Program-made: the position numbers and the translations under genes | Notes under the pieces: generated by a model | What the model was told of the DNA's origin: nothing | What the model saw: only the letters and a program-made list of their open reading frames with translations | Databases searched by the model: none | Assembly: GCF_022354825.1 (NCBI RefSeq) | Contig: NZ_CP031168.1 | Span: 5,705,501 to 5,769,500 of the forward strand | Direction of reading: 5' to 3' | DNA length: 64,000 bases | Origin: Paenibacillus sp. H1-7 | GTDB lineage: Bacteria > Bacillota > Bacilli > Paenibacillales > NBRC-103111 | Shown here: positions 17,269-26,860 of the stretch, piece by piece | How positions within the stretch are numbered: position 1 is the first letter of the stretch | How the letters are laid out: each line of letters begins with the position of its first letter

Positions 17269-19125
17269 TTATAAATGAATTTTATGAGGCAATTCGGGCA
17301 TCGAAAGAATGATGCGGCATCCGTGCCCGTATTCGCTTTCCAGCTGCAAGCCGAACTGTTCGCCGAATACCATCTGAATGCGCCGGTGCACATTCAGCAA
17401 GCCTATCCCGCCATGACGACGTTTCCCTGCAGCGGCAGGCGGTTCGTCGGCCAGCCGGTTCTCCTTAAGCCTGCTCTGCAGCTCACGAAGCCTTTCCGGC
17501 GGAATGCCGACGCCATTATCTTCGACGATAATTCGAAAGAAATCGTTTTCTTTTTTTGCGTCGATACGGATGAAATGATGCGGCTCGATTCCATTGACGA
17601 ACGCATGCTGGAAGCAATTTTCCACTACCGGCTGTAATGTCAGGCGCACCATCTTCTCCAGCAACAGCGACGGCGAAATCGCCACGTCAATCTCGAATTC
17701 CCGGGCAATCCGATGCCGCAGAATGATCATATAATTACGAACATGATTCAGCTCGTTGGCAACCGTAATTTCCTCCAAATTCGTCTGGATCGAATACCGC
17801 AGCATGAAAGCCATTGCCTCCACCATTTCGGTAATCTCATGCGAGTCTTGTACGATGGCGTAACAATTGATCGTCTCCAGCGTGTTGTACAGAAAGTGCG
17901 GATTAATCTGCAGCTGCAGCGCCTGAAATTCAACGCGGTGCCGTTCCAGCTCCGCTTCCTGGATTTGTAAGGCGTCCTTTTGCTGCTGCAGCTCGGCGGC
18001 ATACACCTTATCGATCATTTCGGACAATCGCGTCACCATCAGATTGTAGCTGTGAATCAAGCCGCCGATTTCGTCCGAACGGTTAATTTCCGCAATATGG
18101 CGCCAGTTGCCTTTTTCCGTCTCGCGCATGCTGTCCTTCAATTGCCGGATGGGGGCGAGAATCGATTGCCCGAACCGGAAGGCAAGAAACAGAGCGATGA
18201 GAAGCGTGATCAGCCCGACGGCCATCGTTGTCGTCCGAATCGTCGAAATCGGCTTGCGAAGCTCATGGACCGGCATCGACACGACGAGGGTCCAGTTCGA
18301 ATAGTCGGATTTCCGGGCGACGAACATGCGATTTTGACCATTGTATTGCGCGCTGAACACCTTATTCCCGCTATCCTCGATACGCCGGGATATCTTATCC
18401 AGCATCTGTGCATCGGGTTCAACCCTCGGCGAATGATAAATCGGAGTCCCTTTTTCATCAATAATGAAGAAATAGCCGTCCTTGCCGATATTGACCCTGT
18501 CCCAGATTTTCGCCAGCTCCTGCAGCTTGAACTCTATCGCCACGATGCCTTTAAATTCCGGACCGTAAGCGGCCCCCCTGACTTTCCGGGCCAATGTAAT
18601 TACAGTGCCCTGATCCTCCGGGCGAATGCTCATGTTCAGGAGCGTGATTTTGCCGTCATTTGGAATCGAATCGATCAGCGTTCGATACGTCGCGCTGCTC
18701 AAGCCGGTCTCCTGGATCAAAAAATTTTGGTTGTCATAAATAACGGTTCTCCCTTGCAGACCGACGACATAGATGGAATTCAGCTGCTTGTATAACGTCA
18801 CGATCGATTGAACCGAGCTCGAAGCGAACTTTTTGATCCGGTCCGAGTAATAGTAATATTCGTAAGAGTCATTGCTGCCGATTTCGAAGAATGCCCTTAC
18901 ATCCGAGTTGGAGGAAAATGCATTATTAAGCAGCTCATAGGTTTGCAGATAAATATCGGTCTGATAAGACGCGCTCTCGATCATTTGCTCCATATACTGC
19001 TCTACCTGACGGTCCAGCGCACGGGATGACTGCAAGTACGAGACGATGCCGAGCGTTGCCAGAGACATAATAATGATGATGGAGAAATACCCGTACATTT
19101 GACCGGAAAGCGTTCGTTTGTTCAT
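17269..19125 (-). CDS. YesM-type sensor histidine kinase
   Basis: 618 residues. A membrane segment at about 14-33 and a second at about 295-317 enclose an extracellular Cache-type sensor; a HAMP domain follows (FGQSILAPIRQLKDSM). The histidine box is HFLYNTLETINCYA of the His_kinase family (LytS/YesM type), and the ATPase domain shows DNGVGIPPERL and GGIGLLNV. It probably senses an extracellular sugar or the loaded binding protein and phosphorylates the YesN-like regulator encoded just upstream in the operon. The stop of the regulator abuts its start. Confidence 0.93.
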   Translation of the reverse strand: MNKRTLSGQMYGYFSIIIIMSLATLGIVSYLQSSRALDRQVEQYMEQMIESASYQTDIYLQTYELLNNAFSSNSDVRAFFEIGSNDSYEYYYYSDRIKKFASSSVQSIVTLYKQLNSIYVVGLQGRTVIYDNQNFLIQETGLSSATYRTLIDSIPNDGKITLLNMSIRPEDQGTVITLARKVRGAAYGPEFKGIVAIEFKLQELAKIWDRVNIGKDGYFFIIDEKGTPIYHSPRVEPDAQMLDKISRRIEDSGNKVFSAQYNGQNRMFVARKSDYSNWTLVVSMPVHELRKPISTIRTTTMAVGLITLLIALFLAFRFGQSILAPIRQLKDSMRETEKGNWRHIAEINRSDEIGGLIHSYNLMVTRLSEMIDKVYAAELQQQKDALQIQEAELERHRVEFQALQLQINPHFLYNTLETINCYAIVQDSHEITEMVEAMAFMLRYSIQTNLEEITVANELNHVRNYMIILRHRIAREFEIDVAISPSLLLEKMVRLTLQPVVENCFQHAFVNGIEPHHFIRIDAKKENDFFRIIVEDNGVGIPPERLRELQSRLKENRLADEPPAAAGKRRHGGIGLLNVHRRIQMVFGEQFGLQLESEYGHGCRIILSMPELPHKIHL

Positions 19126-20163
19126 TTATTCGATCCCCAGCTTGCTCCGGTATTCGGAAGGCAGAACACCTATATACTTCTTGAACGTCTTCGTAAAATG
19201 GGGATGATCGGCATAACCGACCTCACCGGATATGTCCGTGATTCGATATTGGGGCTGGGCAAGCAGCTTCTTCGCTTTTTCCATGCGGCGCCGGGTACGG
19301 TACTGCACGAACGTTTCCTGCGTCGACTGCTTGAACAACTGGCTGAAATACGAAGGATTCAAGCCGATGCGATCCGCCACCTCCTCAAGCGACACTTCTT
19401 CGTTCAAATGATTCTCGATATAAAGCTTGGCTTCCTCCACCGGATCCTTCAGCTTCCCTTTGCGCTTGGCTTTCAAATCCAGCAGCAATTGTACAAGACT
19501 TGCCTGAAAGCGGATCCATGCTTCATCATCCGCAGCAACGTCGCGAAGATCCAGCGTATCGCTGAATGCAAACACGTCTCTCACATTGAGCCTTTTAATA
19601 AGCAGCGATGAAAATTCCGCCATCACATCCAACACCTGATATAATTTCAACCGGGAGGCATACAGTTCCTGCCTGACCTTATGGATAATTTCCAATAAAT
19701 CGGATTGCTGAAGCGTCCAAACCGCTTCCTCGGCTTCTCCGATCCATTTCTCCAGCTTGTAGATGGAGACAAACGCCTTATATTTTTGCCTTGTCTGCAA
19801 TTGCACCAGCTTGTTGAGAGCGGCATCGACGCTTTTCTTGCTGATCGGCTTGAGCAAATATTCCTTCACGCCGTAGGATACGCATTTTTGTGCATATTCG
19901 AAGTCATTGTAACCGGATACAATTACAATCTGAATGTCGGAGTCCATCTCGGACACCTGCCTGCATAGCTCCAGCCCGTCGAGCTTGGGCATCCGGATAT
20001 CGGTGAACAGGAAATCGGGACGCTCCTCGCCGATCAGACGCAGCGCATCCAAGCCGTTCTCGGCAAGCCTGATACCCGCCAGCGGCTGACCGGATTGCTC
20101 TATCAGCTTTTGCAGTCCCTTACGGATCATCGGTTCATCGTCCGCTATCAGTACTTTGTACAT
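19126..20163 (-). CDS. YesN-type AraC response regulator
   Basis: 345 residues. A receiver domain begins YKVLIADDEPMIRKGL and has the phospho-acceptor aspartate in FTDIRMPKLDGLEL and lysine in YLLKPISK. The C-terminal two helix-turn-helix motifs of an AraC domain follow (LEEVADRIGLNPSYFSQLFK and ITDISGEVGYADHPHFTKTF). It should activate the sugar operon. It ends exactly where the kinase gene begins, a usual coupled YesNM arrangement. Confidence 0.94.
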   Translation of the reverse strand: MYKVLIADDEPMIRKGLQKLIEQSGQPLAGIRLAENGLDALRLIGEERPDFLFTDIRMPKLDGLELCRQVSEMDSDIQIVIVSGYNDFEYAQKCVSYGVKEYLLKPISKKSVDAALNKLVQLQTRQKYKAFVSIYKLEKWIGEAEEAVWTLQQSDLLEIIHKVRQELYASRLKLYQVLDVMAEFSSLLIKRLNVRDVFAFSDTLDLRDVAADDEAWIRFQASLVQLLLDLKAKRKGKLKDPVEEAKLYIENHLNEEVSLEEVADRIGLNPSYFSQLFKQSTQETFVQYRTRRRMEKAKKLLAQPQYRITDISGEVGYADHPHFTKTFKKYIGVLPSEYRSKLGIE

Positions 20164-20272
20164 GAGGCCACCCCCTTAACGAGAAAAGGATACTCCCCAC
20201 GCCGGTTAGCGTGAGGAGCCTTATGTGCGGTGAGACAGGAATCGCGCCCGGACCGCCTAACTGCCTATTTAT

Positions 20273-21835
20273 CTATCGGCGCGGCATGCTGATCGTTACG
20301 CTCGGATCCTTCTTATTGAATTTGTCGGTTGCTTCCTTAATCACGTCATTGCCGCCTTTGGCTTTCCACTCTTCAATCACTTTCGGCCAATCCGAAATCG
20401 GTTCCTTGCCGTAAACCATCTTGACCATATGCTGAAGCACGACGGGAGCCGCAAAATCGGATTCCGGCGAAATGTCCGGATTGGCGACGTAGGCATCGAG
20501 GCGGGGCTCGAATTGAATGCCGTCGCGGCCTTCCTTGGATAACATTGTATCATAAATGTTCATCAATTTTTTACCGTCTTCGGTCAAACTTAGAGTTCCT
20601 TTATTATAGGTAGTATCCTGCACCATCCACAAGAAGGCTTGACGATACCGTTCTTCATCGACCGCTTGCGGATCCGTCGGCATTTTATAGTTGATCTTGC
20701 CGCTCTCCATCGTGTAATTCTCGCCCTCGACGCCGAAGGTGAAAAATTGCTCGGCTTCATCCGACAGCATCCAGTCGAAGAACTTGATTATGCCTTCCGC
20801 ATTTTTCGCATTTTTATTGATGAACCACGCTCGCGTTACGGAGTTGTATAAATAGTAGCCGCCTTTGCCGTCCGGTCCGACCGGAGACGGGATCAGCTCG
20901 ATTTTGGCCGTCGGCACGTTCGCCTTCAACTGCTGCTCCCATTGCAGCACCTCGTTCGCATTCATCGTCCAGATGCCCGATTTGCCCGCCAAAATGGAGT
21001 TTTTATACGTGGTTGGGTTAATCGTAGCGAACTCCTTGTGGATCAGCCCTTCATCGTACATCGTTTTGTACGTTTGCAGCGCCTTCGTCATGTTCTCGGT
21101 GTTGAAAAACTTCGGCACGATCTGGTTGCCCTTCTGTTCCATCATCGATAAGTAAGGATAAGCATCGAACGGACCGAAGAACGTATCCGCATATTTGAAG
21201 TTTTCCCGGCCCTGATACGGATTCTCCACTCCCATTTCCTTGAACTTCCTCAAGACGTTCAAATAGTCGTCCACCGTCTTCGGAATCGGCAAGCCGGCTT
21301 TATCGAGCAGGTCTTTGCGAATCGCCGTCGCCCTCCGGGAAGGATTGGACAAAAACTCAGGAATGGCATAAATTTTGCCCTGGTACGTTTCCTTCTGCCA
21401 TGCTTCCTTCGGAATTTTCTTCAGCAGGTTAGGGCCGTGCTTTTTCAACAGATCGTCGAGCGGCATGAACACTCCGGCCTGAACGGAGCCGGCCATTTCC
21501 TTGCCCGATACGCCCCCGCTCCCTTGGACTACGTCGGGAATATCGTTGGTCGCGAACATTTGCGCCATTTTTTGCTCGAATTCCTTGTGCGGCACCAAGA
21601 CGATATTCAGGTCCGTATTCGTCTTCTCCTCCAGCCTTTTCACCCATTTGTCTTCATTAATATTCGGTGATTTCTCGACGTGATTGAAAGCCAGCGTACG
21701 CATGGATATCGAAAATTTCGTCTTTTCTCCGGATTGGCTTCCTTGCGCTTGAGGCGCTGCGTCAGGCTTGGAGCACCCGGCCAGCGCACTTGTGGCAAGT
21801 ACCGATACCATCCCGATCTTCATCCACTTTTTCAT
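20273..21835 (-). CDS. extracellular carbohydrate-binding lipoprotein of the LplA type
   Basis: 520 residues with a lipoprotein signal peptide ending ALAGC. The mature part is a family 1 extracellular solute-binding protein: NTDLNIVLVPHKEFEQKMAQ, NDIPDVVQGSG, IYAIPEFLSNPSRRATAIRK, GKSGIWTMNANEV. The large size is typical of LplA-like oligosaccharide binders that work with LplB/LplC permeases and no dedicated ATPase (a shared MsmX-type ATPase is usual). It is encoded between the permeases and the regulator pair. Confidence 0.92.
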   Translation of the reverse strand: MKKWMKIGMVSVLATSALAGCSKPDAAPQAQGSQSGEKTKFSISMRTLAFNHVEKSPNINEDKWVKRLEEKTNTDLNIVLVPHKEFEQKMAQMFATNDIPDVVQGSGGVSGKEMAGSVQAGVFMPLDDLLKKHGPNLLKKIPKEAWQKETYQGKIYAIPEFLSNPSRRATAIRKDLLDKAGLPIPKTVDDYLNVLRKFKEMGVENPYQGRENFKYADTFFGPFDAYPYLSMMEQKGNQIVPKFFNTENMTKALQTYKTMYDEGLIHKEFATINPTTYKNSILAGKSGIWTMNANEVLQWEQQLKANVPTAKIELIPSPVGPDGKGGYYLYNSVTRAWFINKNAKNAEGIIKFFDWMLSDEAEQFFTFGVEGENYTMESGKINYKMPTDPQAVDEERYRQAFLWMVQDTTYNKGTLSLTEDGKKLMNIYDTMLSKEGRDGIQFEPRLDAYVANPDISPESDFAAPVVLQHMVKMVYGKEPISDWPKVIEEWKAKGGNDVIKEATDKFNKKDPSVTISMPRR

Positions 21836-22003
21836 TGTTCTACCCCTTTTCTCCAGTAAGATGCCTATTGCTTTCGGTCCTGAATAAGCGCTTTCAAATT
21901 AGCTTCATTGTAGAAGGTGTGCCGCTATGGAACAATGGAATGATTTTGGCTTCTATTGTCATTTTTTTAGAACATGCGGCAATGAACCTAAAGTTTCCCC
22001 TAT

Positions 22004-22882
22004 TTACGACTTGACCGAACCGATCATCATTCCTTTGACAAAATGCTTTTGCAAGAACGGATATATCAGCACGATCGGCAGCGTAGCGATAATAATCGTC
22101 GCCATCTTGATCCCTTCCGGATTCGAATGCGCCAGCGAGCTGAACTGGGAAACGGACGGATCGATATTGATATCGTCGGCTTCGATCAGCTGGCGAAGCT
22201 TCACCTGCAGCGGCCACAAGGACGGCTTGTTGACATAGTATAACGCAGCCATGTAGGTGTTCCAATGATTGACTGCATAGAAAATACCTAGCGAAGCCAT
22301 GACCGGCTTGGACAACGGCAAGACGATGCTCCAGATCATCCCTAGCTCCGAGCAGCCGTCCATACGGCCCGAATCGATGATTTCCCCCGGAATTTGCATG
22401 AAAAAGGCTCGCATCACGAAAAAGTTAAACGCGCTGATCGCTCCCGGCAATAGCAAGGCCCACAATGAGTTGGTAAGACTCAAAGCTTTCATCAATATAA
22501 AGTTGGGAATGAGCGGAGCCGTAAAAACCATCGTAATGAGCACGAATAGCACGAGATATTTGCGCCCGACATACTCCTGCCTGGACAACGGGTATGCGAG
22601 GGAAGCGGTAGCAATAAGGTTGATCAGCGTCCCTGCGACGGTAATATATACCGTAATACCGAACGATCTCCAGATGGAAGCATCGCTGAACACGTACTGA
22701 TAGTTAATCCACGTAAACTCGACCGGCATAAAGACGACCTTGCCGCTAACAATCGCCTCCGAGCTGCTGAACGATTGAGCCAGTACATTAAGAAAAGGCA
22801 GAAACATCATCAGTGCCAATACCGTCAAAAACAGCAGGTTCGCCCCGCTGAACAGCCGGTAGCCGATACCGTATTTTTTCAT
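22004..22882 (-). CDS. carbohydrate ABC permease, LplC type
   Basis: About 292 residues with six hydrophobic segments beginning LFSGANLLFLTVLALMMFLPF. The cytoplasmic loop reads DSGRMDGCSELGMIWSIVLP, a diverged EAA motif, and the C-terminus is VKGMMIGSVKS as in LplC/YtcP. Start at 22882 is preferred since AAGGAG lies nine bases upstream; two ATG codons earlier are closer to or within that site. Confidence 0.9.
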   Translation of the reverse strand: MKKYGIGYRLFSGANLLFLTVLALMMFLPFLNVLAQSFSSSEAIVSGKVVFMPVEFTWINYQYVFSDASIWRSFGITVYITVAGTLINLIATASLAYPLSRQEYVGRKYLVLFVLITMVFTAPLIPNFILMKALSLTNSLWALLLPGAISAFNFFVMRAFFMQIPGEIIDSGRMDGCSELGMIWSIVLPLSKPVMASLGIFYAVNHWNTYMAALYYVNKPSLWPLQVKLRQLIEADDINIDPSVSQFSSLAHSNPEGIKMATIIIATLPIVLIYPFLQKHFVKGMMIGSVKS

Positions 22883-22929
22883 ATGTGTCATCTCCTTCAT
22901 TCCGTAAGCTAATCCATGTAGGGAGCCAT

Positions 22930-23886
22930 TTAATACAGACTCTCCCCTGTCGTCTTCTTGCTGATCACGTTCCCTATTACGATGAGCACGAGCCCGACCA
23001 CCGACTTGAACAAGCCTATAGCCGTCGTATAGCTGTATTGCTGGCTTTGCAGCCCCTGCTTGTAAATGTACGTGTCCAATATTTCGCCGTTGTTAATATT
23101 CAGCGGATTCAGAAAGACGTAGACCCGCTCGAAGCCGAAATCCAGAAATTTGCCGATATGCAACAGGAACAAAATCATGATGGTAGGCATCAACGACGGC
23201 AGTGTAATCGACCAGGTCTGCCTCCAGCGGTTCGCTCCGTCCACTTCCGCCGCTTCGTACAAATCCGGATTAATTCCCGCCAGCGCCGCCAAATAAATTA
23301 TTGTCCCGTAGCCCGTGTCCCGCCAAATGCCCGAGCCTACGAGAACGGAGCGGATATACGATTCTTCCCCGAGAAAATAAATCGGCTCCATTCCGAGCCA
23401 GGATATGAATTGATTGACGATGCCGGTCGAAGGTGACAGAACTCCTATCGCGATTCCACTGACGATGACCCAGGACAAAAAATGCGGCATATACACCACG
23501 GTTTGCAAAATGCGTTTATACATGACCAGCCTGAGCTCATTGAGCAGCAAGGCGAGAACGATCGGCGCGGGAAACGCCAGGACCAGGTCGTAAATGCCGA
23601 TCAACAGCGTATTCTTGAGAATGTTAAGGAAGTCGTAATGCTCGAACATTCGCTTGAAATGAGCCAGCCCGACCCACTTGCTTCCGGCAATGCCCTGAAA
23701 AATATTATAGTTCTGAAATGCGATTACAGACCCGAACAAAGGAATGTACTTGAAAATAATAAAGTAGGCGATAGCCGGCAGCGTAATGAAATAAAGCGCT
23801 TTATATTTCCACATATAGCCGATCAAGCTCTTGTTCGTCATTGCGCGATAGCCGATTTCGTCCGCCGCTTGTAGTTTGCTTGCCAT
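22930..23886 (-). CDS. carbohydrate ABC permease, LplB type
   Basis: 318 residues, six hydrophobic segments (YFITLPAIAYFIIFKYIPLF first). The EAA loop is YEAAEVDGANRWRQTWSITL, a clean permease motif, and the end is GNVISKKTTGESLY, typical of LplB/YteP. First gene of the minus-strand polysaccharide operon; GGGGG precedes the start. Confidence 0.92.
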   Translation of the reverse strand: MASKLQAADEIGYRAMTNKSLIGYMWKYKALYFITLPAIAYFIIFKYIPLFGSVIAFQNYNIFQGIAGSKWVGLAHFKRMFEHYDFLNILKNTLLIGIYDLVLAFPAPIVLALLLNELRLVMYKRILQTVVYMPHFLSWVIVSGIAIGVLSPSTGIVNQFISWLGMEPIYFLGEESYIRSVLVGSGIWRDTGYGTIIYLAALAGINPDLYEAAEVDGANRWRQTWSITLPSLMPTIMILFLLHIGKFLDFGFERVYVFLNPLNINNGEILDTYIYKQGLQSQQYSYTTAIGLFKSVVGLVLIVIGNVISKKTTGESLY

Positions 23887-24101
23887 AATGGCCCCCCTTA
23901 AGGTCGTCGTTGTATCCGTGATGCAAGTTCGGACAGTTACATCCTACCCGGATGAGGCGGCTGCAACAAGGGAATCCCTTTGATCGGGATTGTGTTTTTT
24001 TTAGGTGCGATCGACACGGTTCGCTCTCGTTCGCCTCGATCCCCGACGTGTGATATAGTAAGCATATACATAGGTGTTAATAGGTTTAGGAGGCTAGCTT
24101 C

Positions 24102-24740
24102 ATGACATTCCAAGGCTTTACCCAAGCAGATTTTGACGTATTCCACATTCCGGGACTCGAGGGCCGCATGGAAGGCATTCAAGGACGTATTCAGCCGAAG
24201 TTCAAAGAGCTCGGCGATGCATTAGTCGAAGATACGGCTGTGCTTGCCGGGGACGAAATGTTCCTGCATATTGCGAAGCACGCCCGGCGGACTGTCAATG
24301 CTCCTGTTGATACGTGGATGGCGATTTGCCATAACAAACGCGGCTATAAGCAGTATCCGCACTTTCAAGTCGGTCTGTTCGACGACCGTCTCTTCATCTG
24401 GCTGGCGCTAATATACGAGCTGCCGCATAAGCAAGCCATAGCGGAGTCGTTCCTGAAGCAGGTCGATCAGGTGCGCAGCCTGATTCCCGACGATTATGTC
24501 GTTTCCTTCGACCATATGAAAAAAGACGCGGCAGCCGTTGCCGACCTGGGAGATAAAGAATGGAAGGCAGCTCTGCAGCGCTTCCGTGATGTGAAAAAGG
24601 TGGAGCTGCTAATCGGGCAAAACCTGCCCTCGTCGTCTCCCGTACTGCAGAACGGTCCGCAATTCATTGAGCTTGTCCGCAGTACGATCCAAACGCTGAT
24701 GCCGCTTTATTTGTTGGCACGCAGCGCTTCCGCCGCTTGA
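24102..24740 (+). CDS. DUF1054 (YktB-family) protein
   Basis: 212 residues. The opening FTQADFDVFHIPGLEGRM and the segments HARRTVNAPVDTWMA and YELPHKQAIAESFL are typical of the DUF1054/YktB family, conserved in Bacillales and of unknown function. Soluble. ATG at 24102 follows TAGGAGG. It is monocistronic. Confidence 0.9.
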   Translation: MTFQGFTQADFDVFHIPGLEGRMEGIQGRIQPKFKELGDALVEDTAVLAGDEMFLHIAKHARRTVNAPVDTWMAICHNKRGYKQYPHFQVGLFDDRLFIWLALIYELPHKQAIAESFLKQVDQVRSLIPDDYVVSFDHMKKDAAAVADLGDKEWKAALQRFRDVKKVELLIGQNLPSSSPVLQNGPQFIELVRSTIQTLMPLYLLARSASAA

Positions 24741-24859
24741 CAGCCGGAGGGCTATGCTAACGTATTCAAACGGGCTTCCGCTCTGTTTCGGGCAAAGTTA
24801 GAAAATTTTATGTAATTCTAAGGTTTCTTTAAACTAAACTTAAGCAATTTGGCTCATGC

Positions 24860-24925
24860 TATCATTGGTTACTTGTACCATTCCCTGGATCAACCAGGTA
24901 CAACAGGCCTATCCTTTGACGGAAA
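24860..24925 (+). promoter_or_regulatory. leader hairpin ahead of the secreted repeat protein
   Basis: CCTGG ATCAA CCAGG forms a small hairpin in the leader about 60 bases before the start at 24938; the AT-rich stretch upstream (24800-24850) probably holds the promoter. No riboswitch class is recognised. Confidence 0.3.
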
Positions 24926-24937
24926 GGAGGAGATTTC

Positions 24938-25657
24938 ATGCGAAGCTCTAGAACCAATAAGGTCATCGTTACCGGACTTGCTTTGGCCATGCTTCTGAGC
25001 GGCTCGGCTCTCTATACGGCGAACAACAATGTCTTTGCCGATAATTCAGATCAAGCGGCCAAACAGCAGCAAGCCCCTCGCGAAGCAAAGCAGGACCGTT
25101 CCGAGAAAGGGAAAGATTTCAAGCATTCCGATCAGCATCGCATGCCGATTCTGGAGGAGGCCGCCGCCATCCTCGGGATGGACAAAGCCGCTTTAACCGA
25201 GGCATGGAAGCAGAAAACACTCGTCGAGATCGCCAAAGAAAAAGGCGTCAGCGAAGCCGATTTGATCGCGAAGCTGAAGGCCGAGCGCATCAAAAAAATC
25301 GACGCAGCTGTAAAAGACGGCAAGCTGCCGGCGGAAAAAGCCGATAAGATCAAGGCCGGCATGGAAAAGCATCTCGCCTTTATGGTTAACCATAAGGGAG
25401 GCTTCGACGGGCATCACAAGATGAAGCATCGGATGCTGCCTGCTCCGGACAAACTGGCTTCCATTCTCGGCATTTCGGAAGACCAGCTGAAGGCACAGCT
25501 CAAGGAAGGCAAGTCGCTGGCCGACATCGCCGCGGCGCAAGGAATGAGCAAGGATCAGCTCGTCGGCAAAATCAAGGAAGAGCTGACACCATGGATTGAG
25601 AAGATGGTCGAGCATAAGCGGGATCCGTCTTCAGCCAAACATAAGGAAGCGAAGTAG
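24938..25657 (+). CDS. secreted two-repeat helical protein of unknown function
   Basis: 239 residues with an N-terminal signal peptide (VIVTGLALAMLLSGSALYTA) cleaved near VFA-DN. The mature protein has two diverged copies of a helical repeat, near residues 71-110 (ILGMDKAALTEAWKQ, KTLVEIAKEKGVSEADLI) and 170-210 (ILGISEDQLKAQLKE, KSLADIAAAQGMSKDQLV). The linker and tail are rich in Lys and His. Proteins with the pattern LG-x-L-x-L-GK-L-IA-GS-L are frequent among Paenibacillus secreted proteins; the function is unknown. GGAAAGGAGG precedes the start. Confidence 0.8.
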   Translation: MRSSRTNKVIVTGLALAMLLSGSALYTANNNVFADNSDQAAKQQQAPREAKQDRSEKGKDFKHSDQHRMPILEEAAAILGMDKAALTEAWKQKTLVEIAKEKGVSEADLIAKLKAERIKKIDAAVKDGKLPAEKADKIKAGMEKHLAFMVNHKGGFDGHHKMKHRMLPAPDKLASILGISEDQLKAQLKEGKSLADIAAAQGMSKDQLVGKIKEELTPWIEKMVEHKRDPSSAKHKEAK

Positions 25658-25675
25658 CTGTTAGCTCGGATACTT

Positions 25676-25715
25676 AAAAGCCGTCCCCCCACTTCGTTGG
25701 CTGGGGACGGCTTTT
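25676..25715. terminator. strong terminator after the secreted repeat protein
   Basis: AAAAGCCGTCCCC and GGGGACGGCTTTT form a perfect 13-pair stem around a 14-base loop. U-tracts on both strands make it bidirectional. Confidence 0.9.
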
Positions 25716-25814
25716 CTTCTACAAGGCTCGACGGAAAATATGAATTTTTTCACACTTCCGTCATATTTATCGGTTATAATGAATGAAACGAATTCAGTCA
25801 GGGGTGACTGTCCG

Positions 25815-26738
25815 ATGCGATATTCTTCCAGGTTCCCATATACTACTGTACTTCTGCTCGGTACCGCTCTCATAGCAGGCATCGTATTATATACGGGCTC
25901 TGCATCGACCTCGTATTCTGCCGAAGCCGCCCCTTCAGCGGCTATTCCTGCCGATCAGGCGGAAGGAGAAGCGATATACCGGCAGCACTGCCTCTCATGC
26001 CACGCAGCCGACGGAATGGGCTCCGGCAATTATCCGGCCGTTGCCAGCGATCATGTGAAGAAGAAGCTCGGTACCTACGACAAGGCCTATGAGTTTATAA
26101 GCCGCAATATGCCGGACAATGCTCCCGGTACATTAACCGACGAAGAATATAAAGCCGTAACCCGATACATTTTGTCCTTAAATGGGGTTCCAACCGGCTT
26201 TAACGATATCGAGAAGCACTGGGCGCAGAAAGAAATAGCGGCGTTATTCGATAAGCAATACATTGACGGTTACGTGAATAAAGAGACGGGCACGATGCAG
26301 TTCAAGCCCGATCAGTTTATTACCCGAGCGGAATTCGTCCGCTACCTGGTCAAGGCGAAGGAGCTGTTCCTCTCCAACAATACCGAATCCGAATTTACGG
26401 ATATCGGGAAGAACAAGGAGGAACGGATCTATATTATTACGGCCGTCGAGTACGGGCTTGTTAACGGGTATCCCGATCAAACATTCCGGCCCAACAACAC
26501 GATCACCCGCGCGGAAATTGCCGCAATTCTGTCGAGAAGCGAGATGCTGAAGGCTTCGGCCCAACCAACGTTCCACGATATTGCGTCCGACTATTGGGCG
26601 GGTGATGCGATCCGCGCTGTACAGGAAGCCGGCCTGTTCAACGGATATGAGGACGGCACGTTCCGACCTGATCAAAGGATGACGAGGGCGGAAGCCATCA
26701 GCGTCATTTACCGGCTCGTCAGCCAGCCTCAGGCGTAG
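25815..26738 (+). CDS. membrane-anchored cytochrome c fused to three S-layer homology domains
   Basis: 307 residues. ATG at 25815 is chosen because AGGGGTG lies eight bases upstream. An N-terminal hydrophobic segment (residues 10-27) is followed by a class I cytochrome c domain: heme motif CLSCH at 59-63, with the likely axial methionine in SRNMPDNAPG (Met 99) and a C-terminal helix YKAVTRYILSLNG. From about residue 136 three SLH domains follow, each with an F-x-D-I or D-I-x-x-W core (FNDIEKHWAQKEIAALF, FTDIGKNKEERIYIITAV, FHDIASDYWAGDAIRAV) and the ITRAE / MTRAE motif. The protein should carry electrons while bound to cell-wall pyruvylated polymer. The fusion is unusual. Confidence 0.9.
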   Translation: MRYSSRFPYTTVLLLGTALIAGIVLYTGSASTSYSAEAAPSAAIPADQAEGEAIYRQHCLSCHAADGMGSGNYPAVASDHVKKKLGTYDKAYEFISRNMPDNAPGTLTDEEYKAVTRYILSLNGVPTGFNDIEKHWAQKEIAALFDKQYIDGYVNKETGTMQFKPDQFITRAEFVRYLVKAKELFLSNNTESEFTDIGKNKEERIYIITAVEYGLVNGYPDQTFRPNNTITRAEIAAILSRSEMLKASAQPTFHDIASDYWAGDAIRAVQEAGLFNGYEDGTFRPDQRMTRAEAISVIYRLVSQPQA

Positions 26739-26785
26739 AGGTTCATCTGTCCGACACTCGTATACTCGTATCGGATACAGATGCC

Positions 26786-26826
26786 AAAAAGCCGCAAAGC
26801 TCTTCTGCAGAGCTTTGCGGCTTTTT
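26786..26826. terminator. bidirectional terminator between cytochrome-SLH gene and MFS gene
   Basis: AAAAAGCCGCAAAGCTCT and AGAGCTTTGCGGCTTTTT pair perfectly over 18 bases with a five-base loop. It serves both convergent genes. Confidence 0.92.
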
Positions 26827-26860
26827 CATGCAACAGCATGCTGTCCCGGCTGCGGGATGC

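Noticed and set aside
24741..24937. Leader of the secreted repeat protein as a riboswitch
   Set aside because: Only one small hairpin is present and no conserved riboswitch core could be found.
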